Assembly: GCA_016784605.1 (NCBI GenBank)
Contig: JADHUI010000001.1
Span: forward strand, 91,543 to 155,542
Length of the DNA stretch: 64,000 bases
Direction of reading: 5' to 3'
From: Fidelibacterota bacterium
GTDB lineage: Bacteria > Fidelibacterota > Marinisomatia > Marinisomatales > UBA1611
The stretch's first letter is position 1; each line of letters begins with the position of its first letter. Both the position numbers and the translations under genes were made by a program. Below, in pieces: positions 17,027-24,912 of this stretch. The notes under the pieces were generated by a model. The model had not been told where the DNA came from. It worked only from the letters and a program-made list of their open reading frames with translations, and ran no database searches.

Positions 17027-18301
17027 ATGAAAAATAATAAATACATACTCATAAATATTATCATTCTAGTGACATCGTTTCTTTTTGCTTCCGATCATTT
17101 GTCAGACGGCTTTTATCATAATTTAGAAAAAACGGATTCGCTTACTATTTCAGGAAAGGGGAATTATCTCTCTCTCTCCAGCGACAATGGAGCAAATTAC
17201 ACTTTTCAAAAAATAGATGGTTCTTACCGAACAGGTAAATTGTCTGGAGATGGCTTTTTTATTATTAAAATAAAGGATAATAATAATTTTGAAATAATCG
17301 ATGGTAAATCAAATATATCATCGGGCCTTTATACACTTTATGCTAAACCCGGATTGTTTAAAAAGCTATTATCAATACTCGTATCGAGTGCTCTTTTATT
17401 TTCGGTGATGCAAGCTTATTTAAAAGTGAATAAAATTTGGAAACGCCGAAAAAATGAAGAAGTTGCTAATAGTATTTCAATTGTTGCTGCCATGTTAGGC
17501 TTTGTTGTAGGTGTTCCATTCTTATTAAATAATATATTTATTACACATGATTTTTTCTCTGCAGGGAAAGTTGTGTTAGGATTATCGCTTGCGGTCATTT
17601 TCACCTTAATTGGTGCAGGTTTTTTCGTAGATGCCAACCGCGACATTGGGTTTATTAAACTATTTATTAAAGCATTAAATCTTGAGAAAAAGGAATCGGG
17701 AGAATTATTAAGCGCAATGCTTAGACCAACGGGCGCTAGAAAAATTATTGATATTTTGACTAAGCTTGCAGCAATTGACGACGATATAGCTCAAGAAGAA
17801 ATTGATTTAATTAACGAATTTGCAGATCGATGGCATATTGATATTCCCGAATTAAAATCAGGCAAGCCAGAGCAAGTTACTAATTTGATGGAACTAAAGG
17901 GGCTAGTTCAATCCTATTTAGACGATAAGCCAGATATAGATGTTGCATCTGGGTTAACAGATTTAATTAATCTAATGGCTGAAGCGGATGATGAAGTTAC
18001 AGAGGAAGAAGTGATGGCAATCGCTGAATTTACAGGTATGATTTCTCATTACATCAGCGTAGAGAAAGGTGGAGATATAACCATTTTTGATGTAAATATT
18101 GTTCCTCAAGGCGAAGACCAAATTCAATCAGTAAAAGAATTACTACCGGAATTAGATCCAATACAAGAGCGTGGCGGAAACGTCTTTAAAGTTGGTTCCT
18201 TTTTCTCTGAAGAATATGCGGACGCCGTTTGCCGTAAATATATAGCACTAGGCTTATATACAGATACGAATAAGGCAATTATTTCTTCTAACGACACTTA
18301 A
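17027..18301 (+). CDS. membrane protein with TerB-like repeats and SPOR-like C-terminus
   Basis: Signal peptide (INIIILVTSFLFAS), then a small beta-rich extracytoplasmic domain to about residue 105, then three hydrophobic segments at about 110-205 (LLSILVSSALLFSVMQAYL, VAAMLGFVVGVPFLLNNIFI, VVLGLSLAVIFTLIGAGFFV). Next are two TerB-like acidic helical segments (about 240-275, LAAIDDDIAQEEIDLINEFA; about 310-345, LINLMAEADDEVTEEEVMAI). It ends in a SPOR-like unit (FKVGSFFSEEYADAVCRKYI). TerB segments bind metal in tellurite-resistance proteins and SPOR domains bind peptidoglycan, but the TerB-like parts here would be cytoplasmic or not depending on topology. I know no characterised relative. 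It ends 12 bases from the convergent asnB. Confidence 0.7.
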   Translation: MKNNKYILINIIILVTSFLFASDHLSDGFYHNLEKTDSLTISGKGNYLSLSSDNGANYTFQKIDGSYRTGKLSGDGFFIIKIKDNNNFEIIDGKSNISSGLYTLYAKPGLFKKLLSILVSSALLFSVMQAYLKVNKIWKRRKNEEVANSISIVAAMLGFVVGVPFLLNNIFITHDFFSAGKVVLGLSLAVIFTLIGAGFFVDANRDIGFIKLFIKALNLEKKESGELLSAMLRPTGARKIIDILTKLAAIDDDIAQEEIDLINEFADRWHIDIPELKSGKPEQVTNLMELKGLVQSYLDDKPDIDVASGLTDLINLMAEADDEVTEEEVMAIAEFTGMISHYISVEKGGDITIFDVNIVPQGEDQIQSVKELLPELDPIQERGGNVFKVGSFFSEEYADAVCRKYIALGLYTDTNKAIISSNDT

Positions 18302-18313
18302 TTCATTACCGAA

Positions 18314-19903
18314 TCATTCCTTATAACCAGATAATTCTCTTGCTGAAGGGTCTATAACATCTGTCCACCTTGGCATCCAAAATTTTGGAATTAAATGATC
18401 GTTTGTTCCAAAAAACGATTGAAACACTTTTCTATAATAATAACTTTCTTTTAACATTGGCGTGCAATGATGAATAGATTTTGCGGATTGAAAAAACTCT
18501 TTATCTGAAATTTGCTTGTCCACAAATTCTTGTATGACGGTATGCCAAGATGTTTTTTGTGAACTTACACCATCAGAAAAGGCGCACTTTCGTCTCCATA
18601 AAACATTATCGGGGATAATGTCTAACCCATCAAATGCTTTTCTAAGAAGATGTTTTTCAAGTCGCAACTCTCCATCAAACTGTTTTAATTCTGGTTTAAT
18701 AGATAAATAATATTTTACAAATGATTTATCTAAAAATGGCGTCCTCGCCTCGAGTCCGTTAGAGCTTATACTGCGATCCGATCGAAGTACATCATATAAA
18801 TATATTTCTTCAACTAGTCGCTCACTTTCTTCTTGAAGATCCAATGGCGAAGGAGCGTTTTTTAAATAAACATAACCACAGCAAACTTCATCCGCGCCAT
18901 CTCCGTTGAAAATGACTTTACAGTCGGAATTTTCAGAAATAAATTTAGAAACCAAATAATTTCCAACGCTTGCTCGAACGGTTGTGGTGTCATATGATTC
19001 AATATTATAAATGACCATTTCTATTGCTTCAAGAAATTCATTTTGCGATAACTCAATTTGATGATGATTTGACCCTAAAAAATCAGCAACACCTTTTGCA
19101 TATTCAAGGTCAACGCTTCCAGTCATCCCAACAGTAAATGTGTTTAAACCTCGACCATTATATTTTTTTGCCACCAATCCCGTTATAAGGCTTGAATCTA
19201 ACCCTCCTGAAAGAAGGCAACCAATTTCTCGATCAGCCATGAGTCTTTTATCCACAGCTGAAGTGAGATAATGTCTAATAGACTCACAAATTTTATCTTC
19301 ATCCGTCTCGGTGTTTATGGGTGTTGAATATGTAAAATACCGGTTAAATGTTTCGGGGGATTTAGATGTCCACCATGTCCCTGGCTTAAAGGGTGTTATT
19401 GTATCACAAAGATCTGTTAATACCTTTGCTTCTGATGAAATAAAAATATTATCGTCCATTTTCCCGATAAACCCCGGGCGAACACCCATTGGGTCCCTTC
19501 CGGAAATGAGTTCGTTTTTTAATTCATCATAAATAACAAACATAAAGACGCCATCAAGTTCTTGGATTGTTTTTTCTATCCCAAACTCTTTATACATAAA
19601 TAAAATGATTTCACAATCACTACCAGAATGGAGTTCAAAATTGTATTTTTCTGCTAAATATTGATAATTATAAATTTCACCATTACAAATTAAAGTAATC
19701 AAATCATCCTTTGGGTGTTTCATAGGTTGGTTTCCCTCATCTGATAAACCCATAATTGCTAATCGATGAAAAATAAAATGTATATCCTGTGATACACTTT
19801 CATAATGAGAGTTGTCAGGCCCTCTGTATTGAATTTTATCTACATGAGTTTTTATATCTTCAATTGAATAGGTTGATCCGGCGTAAGATACGATTCCGCA
19901 CAT
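18314..19903 (-). CDS. asnB: asparagine synthetase B (glutamine-hydrolysing)
   Basis: Makes asparagine from aspartate, ATP and glutamine. The N-terminal Ntn glutaminase domain starts with the catalytic Cys2 (MCGIVSYAG) and has IQYRGPD, CNGEIYNY and SGSDCEII. The synthetase domain has the ATP-binding SGGLDSS at 232-238, FTVGMTG, FNGDGADEVCCGY and the C-terminal LEARTPFLDKSFVKYYLS. Its 529 residues are close to E. coli AsnB (554). The gene is preceded on its own strand by an Asn-rich leader peptide and an intrinsic terminator that starts 28 bases from the start codon, so it is very likely controlled by transcription attenuation. Confidence 0.94.
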   Translation of the reverse strand: MCGIVSYAGSTYSIEDIKTHVDKIQYRGPDNSHYESVSQDIHFIFHRLAIMGLSDEGNQPMKHPKDDLITLICNGEIYNYQYLAEKYNFELHSGSDCEIILFMYKEFGIEKTIQELDGVFMFVIYDELKNELISGRDPMGVRPGFIGKMDDNIFISSEAKVLTDLCDTITPFKPGTWWTSKSPETFNRYFTYSTPINTETDEDKICESIRHYLTSAVDKRLMADREIGCLLSGGLDSSLITGLVAKKYNGRGLNTFTVGMTGSVDLEYAKGVADFLGSNHHQIELSQNEFLEAIEMVIYNIESYDTTTVRASVGNYLVSKFISENSDCKVIFNGDGADEVCCGYVYLKNAPSPLDLQEESERLVEEIYLYDVLRSDRSISSNGLEARTPFLDKSFVKYYLSIKPELKQFDGELRLEKHLLRKAFDGLDIIPDNVLWRRKCAFSDGVSSQKTSWHTVIQEFVDKQISDKEFFQSAKSIHHCTPMLKESYYYRKVFQSFFGTNDHLIPKFWMPRWTDVIDPSARELSGYKE

Positions 19904-19930
19904 TTTATGTATTTCCTTTTCTTTTTTAGT

Positions 19931-19967
19931 AAAAAAAAACCCTCACAAGCTTTCGCTGTGAGGGTTT
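19931..19967 (-). terminator. attenuator terminator in front of asnB
   Basis: On the minus strand, AAACCCTCACA (19967 down to 19957) pairs perfectly with TGTGAGGGTTT (19947 down to 19937) around a 9-base loop, followed by nine T (19939-19931, partly within the stem). This is a full intrinsic terminator lying between the leader peptide and asnB, where it could only reduce asnB expression. Confidence 0.9.
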
Positions 19968-20010
19968 GTGTAATTTTAATTGGCGATCTAGATTACACAA
20001 CATCCCCCAC
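19958..20010 (-). promoter_or_regulatory. antiterminator hairpin of the asnB attenuator
   Basis: On the minus strand GTGGGGG-ATG-TTGTGTAAT (20010 down to 19992, spanning the last leader codons and the stop) can pair with ATTACACAA-A-CCCTCAC (19974 down to 19958): 9 plus 7 base pairs, one G-U pair, a 3x1 internal loop and a 17-base loop. The second arm includes most of the 5' arm of the terminator, so the two structures exclude each other. A ribosome that reaches the leader stop codon would cover the first arm and allow the terminator to form. Confidence 0.8.
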
Positions 20011-20076
20011 GCTTATATTATTAGCGTTATTATTGTTATTATTAACAAAGATGTTGATGTAATTCAGATGCTTCAT
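19993..20076 (-). CDS. Asn-rich leader peptide of asnB
   Basis: A 27-codon frame starting with ATG at 20076 and ending with TAA at 19995-19993. Ten of 27 residues are Asn (positions 5, 8, 12-17, 19 and 20), with a run of six Asn codons (NNNNNN). It is followed at the right spacing by an antiterminator/terminator pair and then asnB. This is the classical layout of leader-peptide attenuation, as for trp, his and leu operons, with asparagine as the sensed amino acid. No clear ribosome binding site precedes the ATG; a promoter-like pair upstream would place the transcript start about 3-4 bases before it, so the leader may be translated as a leaderless message. Confidence 0.85.
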   Translation of the reverse strand: MKHLNYINIFVNNNNNNANNISVGDVV

Positions 20077-20086
20077 AACTATAATA

Positions 20087-20115
20087 AGTATAAACATATA
20101 TAGCATAGTTGAAAA
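20087..20115 (-). promoter_or_regulatory. possible promoter of the asnB leader
   Basis: On the minus strand TTTTCA (20115-20110), 17 bases, then TATACT (20092-20087). The -10 box matches five of six consensus bases, the -35 box four of six. The -10 box ends 10 bases before the leader ATG, which implies a near-leaderless transcript. Confidence 0.45.
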
Positions 20116-20189
20116 GCAATTTATTTGAATTTCTAATATTATATTTCACCTGGGTTAATTATTCTACACATACAAAAGAGAGGGAAATA

Positions 20190-20423
20190 ATGAAGAAAGA
20201 GAAAAATCAACCAATCGTAGTTATGTCGGAAGCGGGCAAAACATACGCATGGTGTTCATGTGGACTAACCGAAAAAGAACCTTTTTGTGATGGGGCACAT
20301 AAAAAGACAGATTTTAAACCTATCGTGCTAAAGTGCACTCAAGAAAAAAAATTAGCTTGGTGTGGGTGTAAACACTCAAATAACAAACCTTACTGCGATG
20401 GGTCGCATTCAGGTTTGTTATAA
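20190..20423 (+). CDS. CDGSH iron-sulfur domain protein (two domains)
   Basis: Small 77-residue protein with two complete CDGSH motifs: CSCGLTEKEPFCDGAH and CGCKHSNNKPYCDGSH. Each Cys-Cys-Cys-His set would bind one [2Fe-2S] cluster, as in mitoNEET-type and MiNT-like tandem proteins. No membrane segment is present, so it is probably a soluble redox or cluster-transfer protein. I start at the ATG at 20190, which has GAGAGGG upstream; the open frame reaches back to 20109 without a good site. It diverges from the asnB leader, about 110 bases away, and converges on ppdK, 14 bases away. Confidence 0.9.
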   Translation: MKKEKNQPIVVMSEAGKTYAWCSCGLTEKEPFCDGAHKKTDFKPIVLKCTQEKKLAWCGCKHSNNKPYCDGSHSGLL

Positions 20424-20437
20424 TATAGGTACTTATT

Positions 20438-23140
20438 TTATTTTCTCAAATTTGCTTGCGCTGCAGCAAGTCTTGCAATAGGAACCCTAAAAGGAGAACA
20501 AGAAACATAATCTAAACCAACGCGATGGCAAAATTCAACAGAACTTGGTTCCCCTCCATGCTCTCCGCAAATGCCGAGTTTTATTCCAGGGCGAGCTTGT
20601 CGTCCTTTTTCGCAAGCCATTTCAACTAATTGCCCTACACCCTCTTGATCTAACACTTCAAATGGATCATTTTTTAAAATACCCTTTTCAAGATAAACGG
20701 GTAAAAATTTCCCCGCATCATCTCTTGAATAACCAAAGGCCATTTGAGTTAAATCGTTTGTTCCAAATGAAAAGAATTCTGCATATTTTGCGATTTTATC
20801 CGCCGTTAGTGCAGCTCTAGGAATCTCGATCATAGTACCGACTAAATGATCGATTGAATTATTCTTTTCATCAAATAAAGTTTGAATAGTATCCCGAACA
20901 ACAGACTCTTGCATTTCCATTTCAGAGACTGTTCCAGTTAAAGGAATCATGATTTCAGGAACAGCAGTAATGCCTCGCTCTTTTAATGCTAATGCAGCAC
21001 CCATAATTGCCCGCGTTTGCATAATGGTAATTTCAGGATAAGTATTCCCTAAACGACATCCGCGATGACCCAACATTGGATTAATCTCAGACAAGTCTTC
21101 TACTTTTTCTTTAATAACATCGATCGAGACACCCATCACATCAGCCATTTCCTGTTGGCCTTTTTCTTCGTGTGGTACAAATTCGTGTAATGGAGGGTCT
21201 AAAAGTCTGACTGTTACTGGCAACCCTTCCATGGCTTCAAATATGCCTTCAAAATCTTTCTGTTGAATTGGGAGTAATTTTTCTAAAGCCATTTCACGAC
21301 CAGCCTTATCTTCAGCCAAAATCATTTCACGCATAGCAACAATTTTTTCTCCTTCGAAAAACATATGTTCTGTACGACAAAGACCAATTCCTTTTGCGCC
21401 AAATTCTCGAGCAACGCGACTATCATGAGGCGTGTCCGCATTCGTCCGTACCGACATGCGAGCATATTTGCTCGTTAAATCCATGAGCTTGCCAAAATCT
21501 CCAGACAATTCAGGATCAATTGTTTTTATTTTTCCTTCAAATATTCGCCCGCTTGAGCCATTAAGTGAAACCCAGTCACCTTCATTGAAAACTTCACCCT
21601 TAACAACCATTTTTCTTGTTTTGTAATTGATTTTTAAATCACCGGCACCGGAGACACAACATTTTCCCATTCCGCGAGCGACTACAGCGGCGTGAGACGT
21701 CATACCTCCGCGAGCTGTTAAAATACCATTTGCTATATTCATACCCTCAAGGTCTTCGGGAGATGTTTCAATTCGGGCTAATATGGCATTATCGTACTTA
21801 TGAGCTTCATCTGCAAAAAAGACGAGTTGACCTGTAGCGGCACCCGGGGAAGCAGGGAGACCTTTTGTTAATACACGTGCATCTTCCATTGCTTTTTTAT
21901 CAAAGACAGGGTGAAGTAATTCATCTAATTTATTAGGCTCCATTCTTAATAAAGCGTCTTTCTCGTCAATTTCATTATTTTCCAACATTTCAATAGCAAT
22001 ACGGACCATAGCAAACCCCGTACGTTTACCTGACCGTGTTTGGAGCATCCATAATTTCCCGTCTTGCATTGTAAATTCAACATCTTGCATATCTTTATAA
22101 TGATTTTCAAGTTTATTTTGGATTTCATCTAATTCAGAATATATATCCGGCATCAATTCTTCGAGGGATGGATAAATATTTTTTCTTACATCTTCTTCAA
22201 CACCAGCTAAAGTCGCCCATCGTTCAGAGCCAACTTTTGTAATTTGTTGAGGTGTTCGCACTCCCGCAACAACATCCTCTCCTTGCGCGTTAATAAGATA
22301 TTCACCGTTGAAAATATTTTCACCTGTTCCAGCATCTCGCGTAAAGGCAACACCTGTTCCAGAATTATTGCCCATATTACCAAATACCATCGCTTGAACA
22401 TTTACAGCCGTTCCCCAATCATCTGGGATTTTATTAAGTTTTCTATAATAGACAGCCCGAGGCGTTTCCCATGAATCAAATACAGCCATTACAGAACCCC
22501 AAAGTTGGTCCCAAGGATTATCAGGGAATTCCTTCCCTGTTTGCGCTGTTACGGCAGATTTAAATTTATAAACAAGTTCTTTTAAATCTTCAATGGTGAA
22601 ATCTGTATCAAGTTCAATGCCGCGACTTTCTTTTAATTCATCCATAATAGCTTCAAAAGGATCAATATCTTCTTTGGATTCTGGTTTCATTCCCAGAACA
22701 ACATCTCCATACATTTGAACAAATCGACGGTAAGAATCCCAAGCAAATCGCTCATCACCTGATTTTTTAGCAATAGCTTCAACCGCTAAATCGTTCAAGC
22801 CAAGATTTAAAACAGTATCCATCATGCCGGGCATTGAAACACGCGCGCCTGATCGAACAGATAGCAATAAGGGATTTTCTGTCCCTCCAAAATCAGCCTC
22901 CATGATATTTTCAATATTTTTAACACCCAGCTCTACTTCTTCCTTAATCATCTGAACCGTCTGTTCTTGACCCACTTTATTGTATTCAGTACAAACATCA
23001 GTTGTTATAGTAAATCCTGGCGGGACCGGAACGTCCAATAAATTCATTTCCGCGAGGTTGGCGCCTTTTCCGCCAAGTAAATTTTTCATATCTGCTTTAC
23101 CGTCTGCTTGACCATTTCCAAATTGATAAACGTGTTTCAT
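20438..23140 (-). CDS. ppdK: pyruvate, phosphate dikinase
   Basis: Interconverts pyruvate, ATP and phosphate with PEP, AMP and pyrophosphate. The N-terminal nucleotide-binding domain is present (GGKGANLAEMNLLDVPVPPG, SVRSGARVSMPGMMDTVLNL). The central phosphohistidine domain has the catalytic His in GGMTSHAAVVARGMGKCCVS. The C-terminal PEP/pyruvate TIM barrel has GIGLCRTEHMFF, MLGHRGCRLG, FSFGTNDLTQMAFGYSRDD and GICGEHGGEP with the catalytic Cys in DYVSCSPFRVPIARLAAAQA. At 900 residues it is full length. It stands alone and may serve gluconeogenesis or glycolysis with pyrophosphate. Confidence 0.95.
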   Translation of the reverse strand: MKHVYQFGNGQADGKADMKNLLGGKGANLAEMNLLDVPVPPGFTITTDVCTEYNKVGQEQTVQMIKEEVELGVKNIENIMEADFGGTENPLLLSVRSGARVSMPGMMDTVLNLGLNDLAVEAIAKKSGDERFAWDSYRRFVQMYGDVVLGMKPESKEDIDPFEAIMDELKESRGIELDTDFTIEDLKELVYKFKSAVTAQTGKEFPDNPWDQLWGSVMAVFDSWETPRAVYYRKLNKIPDDWGTAVNVQAMVFGNMGNNSGTGVAFTRDAGTGENIFNGEYLINAQGEDVVAGVRTPQQITKVGSERWATLAGVEEDVRKNIYPSLEELMPDIYSELDEIQNKLENHYKDMQDVEFTMQDGKLWMLQTRSGKRTGFAMVRIAIEMLENNEIDEKDALLRMEPNKLDELLHPVFDKKAMEDARVLTKGLPASPGAATGQLVFFADEAHKYDNAILARIETSPEDLEGMNIANGILTARGGMTSHAAVVARGMGKCCVSGAGDLKINYKTRKMVVKGEVFNEGDWVSLNGSSGRIFEGKIKTIDPELSGDFGKLMDLTSKYARMSVRTNADTPHDSRVAREFGAKGIGLCRTEHMFFEGEKIVAMREMILAEDKAGREMALEKLLPIQQKDFEGIFEAMEGLPVTVRLLDPPLHEFVPHEEKGQQEMADVMGVSIDVIKEKVEDLSEINPMLGHRGCRLGNTYPEITIMQTRAIMGAALALKERGITAVPEIMIPLTGTVSEMEMQESVVRDTIQTLFDEKNNSIDHLVGTMIEIPRAALTADKIAKYAEFFSFGTNDLTQMAFGYSRDDAGKFLPVYLEKGILKNDPFEVLDQEGVGQLVEMACEKGRQARPGIKLGICGEHGGEPSSVEFCHRVGLDYVSCSPFRVPIARLAAAQANLRK

Positions 23141-23265
23141 TGTATTGTATGCTTTCTATTTAATAAAATTGTAAGATAATAAGGTGCCGAATTTAGAAAG
23201 AAAATAGTGCATCGTTCTAAAGTTTCAGAAGGAAAGACAGATAAAATTAGTTATTTAGGGAATCT

Positions 23266-24828
23266 TTATTTTAGCAGGATGCACTTACCCATTCGAGAAG
23301 CATTTTCAGTTGAAATTTTATAAATATACATCCCAGAGGCGTAGTCTTTTGCATTCCAACTAATTTCATGATATCCAGAATGATATAATGCTTGGTCTAA
23401 TACATCAATTAATTGTCCTGTTAAATTATAAATGGAAATATCTAAAAATGAATCGCGATTTAACTCAAAAGATAGGGTTGTAGTTGGGTTAAATGGATTT
23501 GGAAAATTGGGGTGTATAATAAAGGATTCCGGTAGGTGTTTTGTTTCAGAAATACTTGCGAAATTTTGATTGTAATAATTTCGGATTAAACCAATTTTTT
23601 CTTTCAAATTGCTAATACCATGTGCAAGCGAATCGCCAGAACTAGCGGTTAATGCAAAAATGACTTCCTGAGAATCGCCAGCCGCTAAATTAAATTTTCC
23701 TGTGGATACCATATAGCCAGCCATACCACCACCAGTACTTACACCTTGCCACCCACCGCCGGTTATAGGGTCTCCCGTGAACGTAAAAGATGTTTCATCT
23801 CCGGAAACTGGATTCACAATTGGAGAACCGTCATGACGTAACCCAGTAGAAAAATTGTAAACATGTTCAAGCGTTACAGGACTTCCTCCAAAGTTTTGAG
23901 GTGGATTTGAATCATCAGAGATGCCCCAAAAAGCACTCGTTCCTAGATTGTAATATCCAATCTTTTGTTCACCAAAAGAATATCCAACGAATGCATCTGA
24001 CGGCGCAAGAACTAAAGGCCCTTGCAATAAAAAATAGCTAGCAGTCATTGGAGCGTCTGCTGGAATTGAATCAAGGTCATAATACATATATCCAAAATCC
24101 ATTTCCAAATCATACGCTGGCATATTACTCAAAGCCATCCACAAATCAATATCATTCCAATGGGTTATAACCATACTGTCTAAACTGTCATCGCCTTTGT
24201 TAAAAATTTGCCATTTAAAAAATAATACATCTGCCAAAAAGCTGGATTCATTATACCCCCAAACAGTTTCACGAACTTCTAAATGAGTATTTGCGTTAGA
24301 CTCAGAATTGTTTTCAATCCATCCGTGAACATCCGGATGAGCATCATTATACACATGCCACATCGTAACATCGCCTAGAAGCATAGGCGTTCCATCTTCG
24401 TGTGCTGGCGCTCCCCAATGAGACGGCCATTCATCATAATCTAAATCACCAGGTCCAGATTCGGATGTAATGATATAACCCCGATAAAGTGCAGAATCTT
24501 CAGGAGAAGCAATAATGGCTGCTTGGCCATCGATCATAGGTCCGGGTGTATAGTTGGCATCCCAAAACGGAGTAACGCCAATTAATGATTCATTTTGGTA
24601 TCCAGTCAGCCATAAACCATGCTGAAAAACAATTGTTGATTCATTTTCTTTTGGCCAAAAAATACTACCACTTCCTCCCCAAGGGTATGGAGATTGATAC
24701 CACAATCGGCCATCATTGGTAAATGCCGCATAGATTTCATTTGTCTCAAAGGCGGAATAGTTTATAAATGATTCTGATTGGCCATTTACCGCCAAATGAA
24801 ACAAAATGACGAATAAGAGTTTTTTCAT
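23266..24828 (-). CDS. secreted protein with C-terminal sorting domain
   Basis: Signal peptide (LLFVILFHLAVNGQ), then about 410 residues rich in Trp, Tyr and Gly with no family I recognise, and a C-terminal Por-secretion-like sorting domain of about 80 residues (IHPNFPNPFNPTTTLSFELN, LDISIYNLTGQLIDVL, YHEISWNAKDYASGMYIYKI). Such domains direct proteins through the type IX system in Bacteroidota; whether Marinimicrobia-like organisms use the same route is not shown here. The next gene on the same strand upstream is the large MORN-like gene (84 bases away), so they may be co-expressed. Function unknown. Confidence 0.85.
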   Translation of the reverse strand: MKKLLFVILFHLAVNGQSESFINYSAFETNEIYAAFTNDGRLWYQSPYPWGGSGSIFWPKENESTIVFQHGLWLTGYQNESLIGVTPFWDANYTPGPMIDGQAAIIASPEDSALYRGYIITSESGPGDLDYDEWPSHWGAPAHEDGTPMLLGDVTMWHVYNDAHPDVHGWIENNSESNANTHLEVRETVWGYNESSFLADVLFFKWQIFNKGDDSLDSMVITHWNDIDLWMALSNMPAYDLEMDFGYMYYDLDSIPADAPMTASYFLLQGPLVLAPSDAFVGYSFGEQKIGYYNLGTSAFWGISDDSNPPQNFGGSPVTLEHVYNFSTGLRHDGSPIVNPVSGDETSFTFTGDPITGGGWQGVSTGGGMAGYMVSTGKFNLAAGDSQEVIFALTASSGDSLAHGISNLKEKIGLIRNYYNQNFASISETKHLPESFIIHPNFPNPFNPTTTLSFELNRDSFLDISIYNLTGQLIDVLDQALYHSGYHEISWNAKDYASGMYIYKISTENASRMGKCILLK

Positions 24829-24912
24829 AATGAAACTCCTTTAAAGAATAATTACAGAGTGTCTAAACCTACCCACGAAGCAGGTTGTAGCGCAACAGCT
24901 GGTGTATTTAGG

